In this document: in pieces, positions 27,800 to 37,604 of the stretch
Layout of the letters: the number at the start of each line of letters is the position of its first letter
Numbering within the stretch: the first letter of the stretch is position 1
Source of the DNA: Thiohalobacter thiocyanaticus
GTDB lineage: Bacteria; Pseudomonadota; Gammaproteobacteria; Thiohalobacterales; Thiohalobacteraceae
Length of the DNA: 64,000 bases
Assembly (NCBI RefSeq): GCF_003932505.1
Contig: NZ_QZMU01000001.1
Coordinates: forward strand, 2,551,001-2,615,000
Direction of reading: 5' to 3'
The notes under the pieces: generated by a model
Databases searched by the model: none
What the model was told of the DNA's origin: nothing
What the model saw: the letters and a program-made list of their open reading frames with translations, nothing else
Position numbers and translations under genes: made by a program

Positions 27800-27875
27800 C
27801 TAACCGCCAAGTCGCACAAAGGCGCGCGAAGGACTATGTTTTCTTTTTCGCCTTTGCGCGCCTTTGCGGTAAATG
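27800..27875. repeat. Inverted repeat CCGCCAAGTCGCACAAAGGCGCG / CGCGCCTTTGCGG
   Basis: Hairpin-forming repeat between the E2-E3 gene and argG. AAGGCGCGCGAAGG on the left pairs with CCTTTGCGCGCCTTTGCGG on the right around ACTATGTTTTCTTTTT. It could reduce read-through into argG, but its T-tract lies in the loop. Confidence 0.65.
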
Positions 27876-27888
27876 TTGGGGTTTAAAC

Positions 27889-29103
27889 ATGTCAGACATC
27901 AAGAAAGTCGTGCTGGCCTATTCCGGCGGTCTGGATACCTCGGTCATTCTCAAGTGGCTGGAGGACACCTATAACTGTGAAGTTGTCACCTTCACCGCGG
28001 ACATCGGCCAGGGCGAGGAGGTCGAGCCGGCGCGCGAGAAGGCCCGCGCCATGGGTGTGAAGGAGATCTACATCGAGGACCTGCGCGAGGAATTCGCCCG
28101 CGACTATGTGTTCCCGATGTTCCGCGCCAATACCATCTATGAGGGCGAATACCTGCTCGGCACCTCCATCGCCCGGCCGCTGATCGCCAAACGCCTGGTC
28201 GAGATCGCCAACGAGACCGGCGCCGATGCCATCGCCCACGGCGCCACCGGCAAGGGCAATGATCAGGTGCGTTTCGAACTGGGCGCCTACGCCCTGAAGC
28301 CCGACGTGAAGGTGATCGCCCCCTGGCGCGAATGGGATCTGCTGTCACGCGAAAAGCTCATGGCCTACGCGAAGCAGCACGATATCCCGGTGGACTTCGC
28401 CAAGGCGGGCAAGAAATCGCCCTATTCCATGGACGCCAACTCGTTGCACATCTCCTACGAGGGCGGCATCCTGGAGGATCCCTGGGCCGAGCCGGAAGAG
28501 GATATGTGGCGCTGGACCGTCTCGCCCGAGCAGGCGCCGGATACACCCACCTACATCGAACTGACCTATGAGAAGGGCGACGTGGTCGCCATCGACGGCC
28601 AGGCGGTCACACCCGGCCAGGTGATGGAACAGCTGAACAGAGTCGGCGGGGAGAACGGCATCGGCCGCGCCGACATCGTCGAGAACCGCTATGTGGGCAT
28701 GAAATCCCGCGGCGCCTACGAGACCCCCGGCGGCACCATCCTGCTCAAGGCCCACCGTGCCATCGAATCCCTGACCCTGGACCGCGAGGTTGCGCACCTG
28801 AAGGACGAACTGATGCCGCGCTACGCCGAGCTGATCTACAACGGCTACTGGTGGAGCCCGGAGCGGCAGATGCTGCAGGAGATGATCGACGCCTCGCAGC
28901 AGACCGTCAACGGCAGGGTGCGGCTGAAGCTGTACAAGGGCAATGTCATTGTCGTCGGCCGCCAGTCCGCCTCGGACAGCCTGTTCGACGAGTCCATCGC
29001 CACCTTCGAGGACGACGCCGGCGCCTACGACCAGAAGGACGCCGAGGGCTTCATCAAGCTCAACGCCCTGCGCCTGCGCATCGCGGCGCGACGGCGGCGG
29101 TAA
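27889..29103 (+). CDS. argG: Argininosuccinate synthase
   Basis: ATP-dependent ligase joining citrulline and aspartate in arginine synthesis. The product is 404 aa, the length of the common bacterial type. The PP-loop [15 protein letters not shown] is at residues 10-24. Other signatures are [33 protein letters not shown] (citrulline/aspartate site), [17 protein letters not shown] and the C-terminal [27 protein letters not shown]. It stands alone here; argF and argD lie 10 kb away, and no argH is seen. Confidence 0.97.
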   Translation: MSDIKKVVLAYSGGLDTSVILKWLEDTYNCEVVTFTADIGQGEEVEPAREKARAMGVKEIYIEDLREEFARDYVFPMFRANTIYEGEYLLGTSIARPLIAKRLVEIANETGADAIAHGATGKGNDQVRFELGAYALKPDVKVIAPWREWDLLSREKLMAYAKQHDIPVDFAKAGKKSPYSMDANSLHISYEGGILEDPWAEPEEDMWRWTVSPEQAPDTPTYIELTYEKGDVVAIDGQAVTPGQVMEQLNRVGGENGIGRADIVENRYVGMKSRGAYETPGGTILLKAHRAIESLTLDREVAHLKDELMPRYAELIYNGYWWSPERQMLQEMIDASQQTVNGRVRLKLYKGNVIVVGRQSASDSLFDESIATFEDDAGAYDQKDAEGFIKLNALRLRIAARRRR

Positions 29104-29107
29104 TTAT

Positions 29108-29315
29108 AAAAGAGCGCCACGGAATACACGGAAGACACGGAAAATTCCATGTTGTTTACTTCGAATCTTGTGTAGGTCGGGTTAGCGCAGCGTAACCCGA
29201 CGGGTTCGGCGCCAATGTCGGGTTACGCCCCACGGGCTAACCCGATCTACGGATCGCAATCATTAAAAAATCATTTTTGTCCGTGCTTTCCATGTTTTCC
29301 GTGGCGCTCTTCTCT
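29108..29315. repeat. Nested repeats between argG and gloA
   Basis: The outer arms are GAGCGCCACGGAATACACGG (from 29113) and the inverted CATGTTTTCCGTGGCGCTC (to about 29310). Inside is a GTAGGTCGGGTTAGCG...TAACCCGAC palindrome and its second half GTCGGGTTACG...CTAACCCGATCTAC (29172-29250). No gene is present in this 237-bp gap. Confidence 0.7.
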
Positions 29316-29340
29316 TTTGATCTTCTCAGGAGGCACAGCC

Positions 29341-29730
29341 ATGCGGATATTGCACACCATGCTGCGGGTCGGCGATCTGAACCGGTCGATTAAATTCTAC
29401 ACCGAGGTGCTGGGCATGCAGCTGCTGCGCCAGAAGGACTACCCGGACGGCAAGTTCACCCTGGCCTTCGTCGGCTACGGCGACGAGTCGGAGAACACGG
29501 TCCTGGAATTGACCTACAACTGGGACACGGATTCCTATGATATCGGCGACGGCTACGGCCATGTCGCCATCGAGGTCGATGACGTCTACCAGGCCGCGGA
29601 GGCGATCCGCGACCGCGGCGGCAAAATCCTGCGCGAGGCCGGCCCCATGAATGCCGGCACCACCATCATTGCCTTTGTCGAGGACCCCGACGGCTATCCC
29701 ATCGAGCTGATCGGCCGCAAGGCCGCCTGA
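29341..29730 (+). CDS. gloA: Lactoylglutathione lyase (glyoxalase I)
   Basis: Nickel/zinc enzyme that isomerises the methylglyoxal-glutathione hemithioacetal. The 129-residue product begins [20 protein letters not shown] after AGGAGG; an upstream in-frame extension crosses the repeat and is not used. Metal ligands fit the family: His5, the Glu in TVLELTYNW, His in [11 protein letters not shown] and Glu in DGYPIELI. Typical blocks [16 protein letters not shown] and [12 protein letters not shown] are intact. It is convergent with ppk, 7 bp apart. Confidence 0.96.
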   Translation: MRILHTMLRVGDLNRSIKFYTEVLGMQLLRQKDYPDGKFTLAFVGYGDESENTVLELTYNWDTDSYDIGDGYGHVAIEVDDVYQAAEAIRDRGGKILREAGPMNAGTTIIAFVEDPDGYPIELIGRKAA

Positions 29731-29737
29731 GCTCCAT

Positions 29738-31816
29738 TCAGGCCGGCTCGGCCCGTTTGTCCAGCAGCGTGGCCTGGACCGAACGCGGGCGCTGGCGGCC
29801 GGTCGGCTGCAGGCGCTTGTATTCGCCGTCGCGCTGCAGTACCCAGGCCTGGGTGTTGTCGGACAGGTACAGCTCCAGCCCTTCCTTGATGATCTGCTTT
29901 TTCAGCTGCGGCTGTTCGATGGGAAAGGCGATCTCCACCCGGCGGTAGAAGTTGCGGTCCATCCAGTCGGCGCTGGACAGATACAGCTCCTCCTCGCCGC
30001 CGTTGCGGAAGTAGAACACCCGGGTGTGCTCCAGGAAGCGGCCGACGATGGAGCGTACCTGGATGTTGTCGGAGACCCCCGGCACGCCCGGGCGCAGGCA
30101 GCAGATGCCGCGCACGATCAGGTCGATCTTCACGCCGGCCTGCGAGGCCTGGTACAGGGCGCGGATGACCTGCGGCTCGATCAGGGCGTTCATCTTGGCG
30201 ATGATGCGCGCCGGCTCGCCGGCCGCGGCCAGTTCGGCCTCGCGCTCGATCTTGCGCAGCAGCTCCTTGTGCAGACTGAAGGGCGACTGCAGCAGCTTGC
30301 GCAGGGCCTTGACCTTGCCCAGGCTGGTGAGCTGCTGAAATACCCGGTGTATGTCCTCGCCCAGGGTCTTGTCGGCCGACAGCAGGCCGTAGTCGGTGTA
30401 CAGGCGCGCGGTGCGGGCATGGTAGTTGCCCGTGCCCAGGTGCACGTAATGGCGCAGGCCGCGCCCCTCGCGGCGGGTGATCAGGATCATCTTGGCGTGG
30501 GTCTTGTAGCCGACCACGCCGTAGACGACATGGGCCCCGGCCTCCTGCAGCCGGTTGGCCAGCTGGATGTTGGCCGCCTCGTCGAAGCGGGCCCGCAGCT
30601 CCACCACCACGGTGACCTCCTTGCCGGCGCGGGCGGCCTCGACCAGGGCATCGACCACTGCCGAGTCGGGCCCGGTGCGGTACAGGGTCTGCTTGATCGC
30701 CAGTACATTGGGATCGGTGGCCGCCTGGCGCAGGAACTCCACCACCGGCACGAAGGACTCGAAGGGGTGGTGCAGCAGGATGTCCTGGTGGGCCAGGGTG
30801 TCGAAGATGCCCTGTTCCGTATTCAGGATGCCGCTGCGGCCGGGCTTGAACGGCGGGTACTTGAGCTCCGGACGTTCCACCAGGTCGGCGATGGCGAACA
30901 GCCGGTTGAGATTGACCGGGCCGTTGACCTGATACAGGTCCTCCTCGCTCAGCCCGAACTGGCGCAGCAGATAGTTGGCCATGTCCGGGGTGCAGTTGTC
31001 GGCCACCTCCAGGCGCACGGCGTCGCCGTAGCGCCGGGCCAGCAGTTCGCCCTCCATGGCCCGCATCAGGTCGTCGATTTCCTCCTCGTCCACGAACAGG
31101 TCGCTGTTGCGGGTTACCCGGAACTGGTAGCAGCCGGTGACGGTCATGCCGGGAAACAGCTCGTCGACGTAGGCGTGGATGATGGAGGACAGGAATACGT
31201 AGTCGTATTCGCCGGCGGCGATGTCCGAGGGCAGCGGAATCAGTCGTGGCAGCGAACGCGGGGCCTGGACGATGGCCACGCCGCTGGAGCGGCCGAAGGC
31301 GTCCTTGCCTTCCAGCGAGACGATGAAGTTCAGGCTCTTGTTGAGGATGCGCGGAAAGGGGTGGGCCGGGTCCAGACCCAGCGGGCTCAGCACCGGCAGC
31401 AGTTCCCGGTTGAAATAGTTCTTCACCCATTCGGCCTGGGCCTCGGTCCAGTGGGTGCGGCGCACGAAGCGAATGCTGCGCTCGCGCAGGGCCGGGATCA
31501 ACTCCTCGTTGAGCACATGGTACTGCTGCTCGACCAGCTGGTGGGCCTCGCGGCTGATGGTGGCCAGAATCTCGCCCGGGCTGTAGTTGTCGGTGCCGGC
31601 CTGGACCGAGCCGGATTCGACCTTCTGCTTCAGGCCGGCCACGCGGATTTCGAAGAATTCGTCCAGGTTGGTGCTGGAGATGCAGAGGAATTTCAGCCGC
31701 TCCAGCAGCGGGGTGTTGGGGTCGCGCGCCTGTTCGAGCACCCGCTTGTTGAACTGGAGCAGGCTGAGCTCGCGGTTGATGTAGAGGTCGGGGTGGCTGA
31801 GATCGGGGGTGTCCAT
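29738..31816 (-). CDS. ppk: Polyphosphate kinase 1
   Basis: Reversibly polymerises ATP gamma-phosphate into polyphosphate, at the inner membrane. The product is 692 aa, normal for PPK1. The N domain opens LYINRELSLLQFNKRVLEQA; the head region has CISSTNLDEFFEIRVAGL. The autophosphorylated histidine lies in RHYVHLGTGNYHARTARLYTDYG, and the second catalytic region includes GICCLRPGVPGVSDNI and VRSIVGRFLEHTRVFYF. It is divergent from pstC, and a PhoB box pair lies between them, so phosphate limitation probably controls both. Confidence 0.96.
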   Translation of the reverse strand: MDTPDLSHPDLYINRELSLLQFNKRVLEQARDPNTPLLERLKFLCISSTNLDEFFEIRVAGLKQKVESGSVQAGTDNYSPGEILATISREAHQLVEQQYHVLNEELIPALRERSIRFVRRTHWTEAQAEWVKNYFNRELLPVLSPLGLDPAHPFPRILNKSLNFIVSLEGKDAFGRSSGVAIVQAPRSLPRLIPLPSDIAAGEYDYVFLSSIIHAYVDELFPGMTVTGCYQFRVTRNSDLFVDEEEIDDLMRAMEGELLARRYGDAVRLEVADNCTPDMANYLLRQFGLSEEDLYQVNGPVNLNRLFAIADLVERPELKYPPFKPGRSGILNTEQGIFDTLAHQDILLHHPFESFVPVVEFLRQAATDPNVLAIKQTLYRTGPDSAVVDALVEAARAGKEVTVVVELRARFDEAANIQLANRLQEAGAHVVYGVVGYKTHAKMILITRREGRGLRHYVHLGTGNYHARTARLYTDYGLLSADKTLGEDIHRVFQQLTSLGKVKALRKLLQSPFSLHKELLRKIEREAELAAAGEPARIIAKMNALIEPQVIRALYQASQAGVKIDLIVRGICCLRPGVPGVSDNIQVRSIVGRFLEHTRVFYFRNGGEEELYLSSADWMDRNFYRRVEIAFPIEQPQLKKQIIKEGLELYLSDNTQAWVLQRDGEYKRLQPTGRQRPRSVQATLLDKRAEPA

Positions 31817-31889
31817 AATCCACTCTGGGTGCGTTCAATGCCTGTCATTATGCCGAATCGACGCGCTGGCGTAATCCTGGAGCCGGGGG

Positions 31890-31907
31890 ATGTCATAAAA
31901 TTGTCAT
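31890..31907. promoter_or_regulatory. Putative PhoB box 1
   Basis: ATGTCAT-AAAA-TTGTCAT: two seven-base half-sites spaced at the 11-bp period of the PhoB consensus (CTGTCAT with a four-base spacer). It lies 73 bp upstream of the ppk start and 108 bp upstream of pstC, so it could serve either gene. Confidence 0.75.
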
Positions 31908-31974
31908 CCTGGCCCCGTTTACCGCGGGCAGCGCTGTAACCCCGCTCGAATGTTCCACCGCGCCGGCACCGGTT

Positions 31975-31992
31975 CTGTAATAAATTTGTCAT
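31975..31992 (+). promoter_or_regulatory. Putative PhoB box 2
   Basis: CTGTAAT-AAAT-TTGTCAT has the correct 7-4-7 layout of a PhoB site. It ends 23 bp before the pstC start codon and is very close to where a -35 region would fall. Together with box 1 it argues for strong phosphate-starvation control of the pst operon. Confidence 0.8.
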
Positions 31993-32015
31993 GTTTGTGG
32001 CCTAGGCTGTGCGGC

Positions 32016-34292
32016 ATGTCTGATGCCCCTCCCAGCCAGCCGTCCGTCATCGAGCGCATCCCCGAGGCCACCCAGCGGCGGCGGCGTGCCTGGCGCATGT
32101 TCAAGGACGGCCTGGCCCGATACGGGGTCACGGTGGGCGGGGTCGGCGTGATCATCGCCGTGGTGCTGATCTTCTTCTACCTGCTCTATGTGGTCATGCC
32201 CCTGCTCAAGCCCGGCTCGGCCGAGCCGGTCACTGACTATGCCCTTCCCGGCGGCGGACAGACCCTGCACCTGGCGATGGAGGAACAGGGCGAGATCGCG
32301 GTGCGCTTCACCGACGAGGAAGTGCTGTTCTTCCGGACCCGCAGCGGCGAACCGGTGTCGCGGCATCCGCTGCCGCTGCCCGCCGGCGTGCAGGTGAGCA
32401 TCTTTGCCGTAGGTGAGCCGGGCAGCGGAGTGGTGGCGTATGGCCTGTCCGATGGCACCGCGCTGGTGGTGCGCCACGATTACCGCATCACCTATCCCGA
32501 CGATCAGCGCCTGATCACGCCGGAACTCAAATTTCCCCTGGGCACGAACCCGGTGAAAGTCGCCGCCGAGGGCGAGACGCTGCAGCGACTGGCGGTCCAG
32601 GTCGGCGAGGAGAACAGTACCCTGGTGGGTTTGACGGACCAGGGGCAGCTGCAGCTCGCCCGTATCCGTCAGGAGGAGTCCTTCCTGGGCGGGGAAACTG
32701 AGATCGTCCGCACCCACAGTCAGCTTCCCCTGACCCTGAGCCAGCCCCGCTACCTGCTGGTCAATCCGACCCAGCGTTTCCTCTATGCCGCCACCCGCAG
32801 TGGCGAACTGGCCCGGTACGACATCCGGGATCCGGCAAGTCCTGCTCTGCTGGAGCAGTTGTCCATCAGCGAGGGCGGCAGTGAGCTGACCAGCCTGGAA
32901 CTGCTGGCCGGCGGCATCTCCCTGCTGGCCGGTTACAGCGACGGCGGCATCAGCCAGTGGTTCAGCGTGCGCGAGGAGAACAGCGACCACGAACGGCTGC
33001 AGCGCATCCGCGGCTTCGACGCCTACGACAGCCCGATCACGGCGATCGCCCCGGAACATTCACGCAAGGGACTGCTCGCGGTCGATGCGCAGGGCCGCCT
33101 CAGCATCTATCACACCACCGCCCACAAGCAGATCCTCAGCCGGCAGGTCATCGACGGGGGGCTGCGCAAGGTTGCAGTCTCGCCGCGAGCCGATTACTGG
33201 CTGGCCGAGGACACGCAGCAGCGGCTGCATTTCTGGAAGATCGACAACGAGCATCCCGAGATCTCCTGGTCCTCGCTGTGGGGCAAGGTCTGGTACGAGA
33301 GCTATGACGAGCCGGCCTACATCTGGCAGTCGTCCTCGGCCTCGAACGATCACGAGCCCAAGTTCAGCCTGACGCCGCTGGCCTTCGGCACGCTCAAGGC
33401 CGCCTTCTATGCCATGCTCATCGCCACCCCCCTGGCCATCCTCGGGGCTATCTACACCTCCTATTTCATGGCGCCGAAGATGCGCGGCTCGATCAAACCG
33501 GCCATCGAGATCATGGAGGCGTTACCCACCGTGATCCTGGGCTTTCTGGCCGGTCTGTGGCTGGCGCCCTATGTCGAGACCCACCTGCCCGGTATCTTCA
33601 GTCTGCTGATTGTGATGCCCTTCGGCGTGCTGCTGTTCGCCTGGCTGTGGCACCTGCTGCCCTGGCAGCTGCGTACCCGGGTCCCCGACGGCTGGGAGGC
33701 GGCAATGCTGATCCCGGTGGTGCTGCTGATCGGCTGGCTGTCGCTCAGCCTCAGCCCGCTGATGGAGGTATGGCTGTTCGACGGCGACATGCGGCTGTGG
33801 CTGAAACAGGAACTGGGCCTGGATTTCGATCAGCGCAACTCCATCGTGGTCGGTCTGGCCATGGGCTTTGCCGTTATTCCGACCATCTTCTCCATCGCCG
33901 AGGATGCCATCTTCAACGTGCCCAAACATCTGACTTCGGGCTCGCTGGCGCTGGGCGCAACCCCCTGGCAGACGCTCACGCGGGTGGTGCTGCTCACGGC
34001 CAGCCCGGGTATCTTCTCCGCCGTGATGATCGGCATGGGCCGGGCGGTGGGCGAGACCATGATCGTGCTCATGGCCACCGGCAACACACCGGTGATGGAC
34101 ATGAATATCTTCCAGGGCATGCGTACCCTGGCGGCCAACATCGCCGTGGAGATGCCCGAGTCGGCGGTGGGTAGTACCCACTACCGGGTGCTGTTCCTGG
34201 CCGCTCTGGTGTTGTTCATGTTCACCTTTGTGGTCAACACGCTGGCGGAAATCGTGCGCCAGCGGCTGCGGCGCAAGTACTCGAGCCTGTAG
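32016..34292 (+). CDS. pstC: Phosphate ABC transporter permease PstC, large form
   Basis: Inner-membrane permease for phosphate uptake. I chose MSDAPPSQPSV at 32016; upstream in-frame codons overlap the PhoB box. The 758-residue protein has one helix at about 40-65 (VGVIIAVVLIFFYLLYVVMP), then about 400 periplasmic residues rich in short beta repeats reminiscent of a propeller (for example LLAGYSDGGISQWF and AVDAQGRLSIYHT), then the usual permease helices. The ABC-interaction loop is ALGATPWQTLTRVVLLTASPG. Ordinary PstC is about 300-340 aa; this large form is known in Pseudomonas and Shewanella relatives. No pstS is in the window. Confidence 0.92.
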   Translation: MSDAPPSQPSVIERIPEATQRRRRAWRMFKDGLARYGVTVGGVGVIIAVVLIFFYLLYVVMPLLKPGSAEPVTDYALPGGGQTLHLAMEEQGEIAVRFTDEEVLFFRTRSGEPVSRHPLPLPAGVQVSIFAVGEPGSGVVAYGLSDGTALVVRHDYRITYPDDQRLITPELKFPLGTNPVKVAAEGETLQRLAVQVGEENSTLVGLTDQGQLQLARIRQEESFLGGETEIVRTHSQLPLTLSQPRYLLVNPTQRFLYAATRSGELARYDIRDPASPALLEQLSISEGGSELTSLELLAGGISLLAGYSDGGISQWFSVREENSDHERLQRIRGFDAYDSPITAIAPEHSRKGLLAVDAQGRLSIYHTTAHKQILSRQVIDGGLRKVAVSPRADYWLAEDTQQRLHFWKIDNEHPEISWSSLWGKVWYESYDEPAYIWQSSSASNDHEPKFSLTPLAFGTLKAAFYAMLIATPLAILGAIYTSYFMAPKMRGSIKPAIEIMEALPTVILGFLAGLWLAPYVETHLPGIFSLLIVMPFGVLLFAWLWHLLPWQLRTRVPDGWEAAMLIPVVLLIGWLSLSLSPLMEVWLFDGDMRLWLKQELGLDFDQRNSIVVGLAMGFAVIPTIFSIAEDAIFNVPKHLTSGSLALGATPWQTLTRVVLLTASPGIFSAVMIGMGRAVGETMIVLMATGNTPVMDMNIFQGMRTLAANIAVEMPESAVGSTHYRVLFLAALVLFMFTFVVNTLAEIVRQRLRRKYSSL

Positions 34293-34298
34293 GCGGGA

Positions 34299-35978
34299 GT
34301 GATCAGGGTGAAGCGAAACCTCGGCAACTGGTTCAAAAGCGGCACGCCCTGGGTGTGGCTCAATGCGGCGGCGGTCAGCGCCAGCCTGATCATGGTGGTG
34401 GGACTGCTGGCGCTGATCGCCGTGCGCGGGCTGGCGCACTTCTGGCCCGCCACGGTTTACGAATTCGAATATCTGCAGACGGATGGGCAGCACCAGCGCA
34501 TCATCGGCGAGATCAGCGATAGCGAAATCGTGACCCGCGCCCGCATCGAGGCCTCCGGGTCGGCCGAGGTGCCGGGCGATACCCCCGAGGTGGAGCGCCT
34601 GCTGATCAAGACCGGCAACCGCGATCTGGTCGGCCTGGATTTCCGCTGGCTGCTGGAGCCGCGGGTGCTGGAGCGCAGCATGCCGACGGATGTCATGGCG
34701 GTGGAACGTTACGAGTGGGGCAACTTCTATGGCTTTCTGCAGCGCGTGAAGCAGGAAGACCAGGTCGTGGCCGAGGGCGAGGCCGCCTGGCAGGCCCTGC
34801 AGGATCGCCTGGCGCGGGCCACGGAGCTGCAGCACCGGATCAAGGACATCGAGAAGGGCCGCATCGGCAGTATCAACTATGCCATGGAGCAGCTGCGCCT
34901 GGATCGGCGCCGGCTGGAACTCGAGGGTCGGGACACGCCCGAGAACCTGGCCGCCATCGAGGCCGAGCAGGCGCGTCTGCAGGCCGACTATGAGGTGCTG
35001 CAGCGGGAGCTGGGCGAGCTGTACCAGCAGTTGCGCCGCGACAGCTTCACCGCCACGGTCATGGACGGGCGCGAGGTGGAGGTGCCGCTGGCCAAGGTGG
35101 TGCGGGCCTACCGACCTAATGCCATGAGCACGGTCGACAAGTTCGGGTTCTACTTCGCCAAGCTGTGGGAGTTCGTCAGCGATGAGCCGCGCGAGGCCAA
35201 TACCGAGGGAGGCATCTTCCCGGCGATCTTCGGCACCGTCATGATGGTCATGCTGATGTCGGTGGTCGTCACGCCCTTCGGTGTCGTGGCCGCGGTCTAT
35301 CTGCGCGAATACGCCAAACAGGGCCCGCTGACCCGCACCATCCGCATTGCGGTCAATAACCTCGCTGGCGTACCCTCGATTGTCTACGGCGTGTTCGGCC
35401 TGGGCTTTTTCGTCTACTTCCTGGGTGGCAACATCGACGACCTGTTCTTCCCCGAGGCGCAGCCGGCCCCGACCTTCGGCACACCGGGCCTGTTCTGGGC
35501 CGCGCTGACCCTGGCGCTGCTGACGCTGCCGGTGGTGATCGTGGCCACCGAGGAGGGCTTGTCACGCATTCCCAGCGCCATCCGCGAGGGCAGTCTGGCG
35601 CTGGGGGCGACCAAGGCCGAGACCCTGTGGCGCACGGTGCTGCCGATGGCGAGCCCCGCCATGATGACCGGCCTGATCCTGGCCGTGGCGCGCGCCGCCG
35701 GCGAGGTCGCGCCCCTGATGCTGGTCGGTGTGGTCAAGCTCGCGCCCTCGCTGCCGGTGGACGGCAACCCGCCCTTCGTGCACCTGGAGCGCAAGTTCAT
35801 GCATCTGGGTTTTCATATCTATGATGTCGGATTCCAGAGCCCCAACGTGGAGGCCGCCCGCCCGCTGGTCTATGCCACCGCGCTGCTGCTGGTTCTGGTC
35901 ATCGTGGTGCTGAACCTGGCCGCCATCGCCATCCGTAACCGGCTGCGGGAACAGTTCAAGTCGTTTGATCAGGGCTGA
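34299..35978 (+). CDS. pstA: Phosphate ABC transporter permease PstA, large form
   Basis: Second phosphate permease subunit, 559 aa rather than about 280-300. After the first helix (about 20-48) there is an extracytoplasmic insertion of about 240 residues, including a likely coiled coil ([19 protein letters not shown] through [15 protein letters not shown]). The permease core follows, with [34 protein letters not shown] and the coupling loop [28 protein letters not shown] at 34299 is taken as start; GTG at 34308 is possible. It lies 6 bp after pstC. Confidence 0.92.
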   Translation: MIRVKRNLGNWFKSGTPWVWLNAAAVSASLIMVVGLLALIAVRGLAHFWPATVYEFEYLQTDGQHQRIIGEISDSEIVTRARIEASGSAEVPGDTPEVERLLIKTGNRDLVGLDFRWLLEPRVLERSMPTDVMAVERYEWGNFYGFLQRVKQEDQVVAEGEAAWQALQDRLARATELQHRIKDIEKGRIGSINYAMEQLRLDRRRLELEGRDTPENLAAIEAEQARLQADYEVLQRELGELYQQLRRDSFTATVMDGREVEVPLAKVVRAYRPNAMSTVDKFGFYFAKLWEFVSDEPREANTEGGIFPAIFGTVMMVMLMSVVVTPFGVVAAVYLREYAKQGPLTRTIRIAVNNLAGVPSIVYGVFGLGFFVYFLGGNIDDLFFPEAQPAPTFGTPGLFWAALTLALLTLPVVIVATEEGLSRIPSAIREGSLALGATKAETLWRTVLPMASPAMMTGLILAVARAAGEVAPLMLVGVVKLAPSLPVDGNPPFVHLERKFMHLGFHIYDVGFQSPNVEAARPLVYATALLLVLVIVVLNLAAIAIRNRLREQFKSFDQG

Positions 35979-36003
35979 ATCCGGCCCGACCGAAGGTAAT
36001 GCA

Positions 36004-36836
36004 ATGATGAATGAACAGACCAAGACCCATGCCATCGATCCCGGACTGGTGGTACGGCGCGAAGCGCTGGACATCAGCCGCGAGGAAATCTGTCTGCAGG
36101 TGCAGGATCTGGACCTGTACTACGGGGCGACCCAGGCGCTGAAGAAAATCACCATGTCCATCCCGCGCAATCGCGTGACCGCCTATATCGGTCCCAGCGG
36201 CTGCGGCAAGTCCACCCTGCTGCGCTGTTTCAACCGGATGAACGACCTGGTCGACGGCGTGCGTGTCGAGGGCAGCATCCGGCTCGACGGCGAGGACATC
36301 TACGCCCGTTCGACCAATGTGGCCGATCTGCGTCGGCGGGTGGGGATGGTATTCCAGAAGCCCAACCCCTTCCCCAAGAGCATCTACGAGAATGTCGCCT
36401 ACGGACTGCGGCTGCAGGGCGTGACCAGCCGCCGTACCCTGGACGAGGTGGTGGAGAAATCGCTGCGCGGTGCGGCCCTGTGGGACGAGGTCAAGGACCG
36501 GATGCACGAGAGCGCCATGGGGCTGTCCGGCGGCCAGCAGCAGCGCCTGGTCATCGCCCGCGCCATCGCCATCGAGCCGGAGGTGATCCTGCTCGACGAG
36601 CCGGCCTCGGCGCTGGATCCGATCTCCACCCTCAAGATCGAGGAGCTGATCTACGACCTGAAATCGAAATACACCATCGTGATCGTCACTCACAACATGC
36701 AGCAGGCGGCCCGCGTTCGGACTATACTGCCTTCATGTATCTGGGCGAGCTGATCGAATATGATGACACCAACACCATCTTCACCAATCCGAAGCAGAAG
36801 ATGACCGAGGACTATATCACCGGGCGCTACGGCTGA
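36004..36836 (+). pseudogene. pstB: Phosphate ABC transporter ATPase, frameshifted near its end
   Basis: ATPase of the Pst transporter. Start [14 protein letters not shown] follows GAAGGT. Walker [14 protein letters not shown]-loop [19 protein letters not shown], signature [14 protein letters not shown] and Walker [14 protein letters not shown] are intact. At about 36714-36717 the frame breaks after [10 protein letters not shown]; the correct ending [18 protein letters not shown] to ITGRYG continues one frame over and stops at 36836. Adding one base gives a normal 277-residue PstB. Only the last 40 residues are affected, and the break looks like a base-call error or a very recent mutation. 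Confidence 0.92.
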
Positions 36837-36859
36837 GCGCGCACTCGGGGGGAGCAGAG

Positions 36860-37595
36860 ATGAGCACCATGGACAAGGAACAGTATCAGTCAGCATATAT
36901 CCCGCCAGTACAACACCGAGCTGGAGGACATCCGCAACCGGGTGATGTCCATGGGCGGCATGGTGGAGCAGCAGGTGGCCGACGCGGTGCGCGCACTGGT
37001 CGAGGGCGACGAGCGCCTGGCCGACGTTGTGGTCAACAATGACTACAAGATCAACGCCATGGAGGTCTCCATCGACGAGGAGTGCAACCTGGTACTGGCC
37101 CGACGCCAGCCCACGGCCGGCGATCTGCGGCTGCTGGTGGCCGTGATCAAGACCATTACCGACCTGGAGCGCATCGGCGATGAGGCCGAGCGCATCGCGC
37201 GCATGGCCATGCATATCAGCGACAAGTCGCAGATCGACCGCTTCCACGGCCGTATCGAACACCTGGGCGAGCTGGCCGGCAAGATGCTCAAGGGCTCGCT
37301 CAACGCCTTCGCCCGCATGGACGTGGATATGGCGGTGGAGGTCTGGCGCGAGGACCAGAAGCTGGACAAGGAGTACGACGGCATCATGCGCCAGCTCATC
37401 ACCCTGATGATGGAGGACAACCGCAGCATCCCCTGCGCCCTGGATGCCATGTGGGCGGCGCGGTCGCTGGAACGCGTCGGCGACCGCGCCAGCAATATCT
37501 GTGAATACGTGATCTACCTGGTACGCGGCAAGGACGTGCGTCACACCAGTCTGGAGCAGATGGAGGCCGAGGCCAGGAACAAGCCGGACTCCTGA
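36860..37595 (+). pseudogene. phoU: Phosphate-specific transport regulator PhoU, frameshifted near start
   Basis: Helical-bundle protein that links Pst to PhoR and dampens the Pho response. The start MSTMDKEQYQS follows GGGGAGCAG; after about 36893 the rest of the protein continues in another frame as ISRQYNTELEDIRNRVMSMGGMVEQQVADAV. Deleting one base near 36893 restores a 244-residue protein, the family length. The two PhoU repeats are clear, with metal-ligand motifs ERIGDEAERIA and ERVGDRASNICE. Without correction an internal ATG at 36942 would make a product lacking the first helix. Confidence 0.92.
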
Positions 37596-37604
37596 GTCTC
37601 CGCA

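Noticed and set aside
30026-31939. A 637-codon plus-strand frame opposite ppk
   Set aside because: Shadow of ppk; no recognisable motifs, and it would run through the Pho promoter region.
36942-37595. Short PhoU from the internal ATG
   Set aside because: Upstream residues in another frame match the missing N-terminal helix, so the true start is 36860 with a frameshift.
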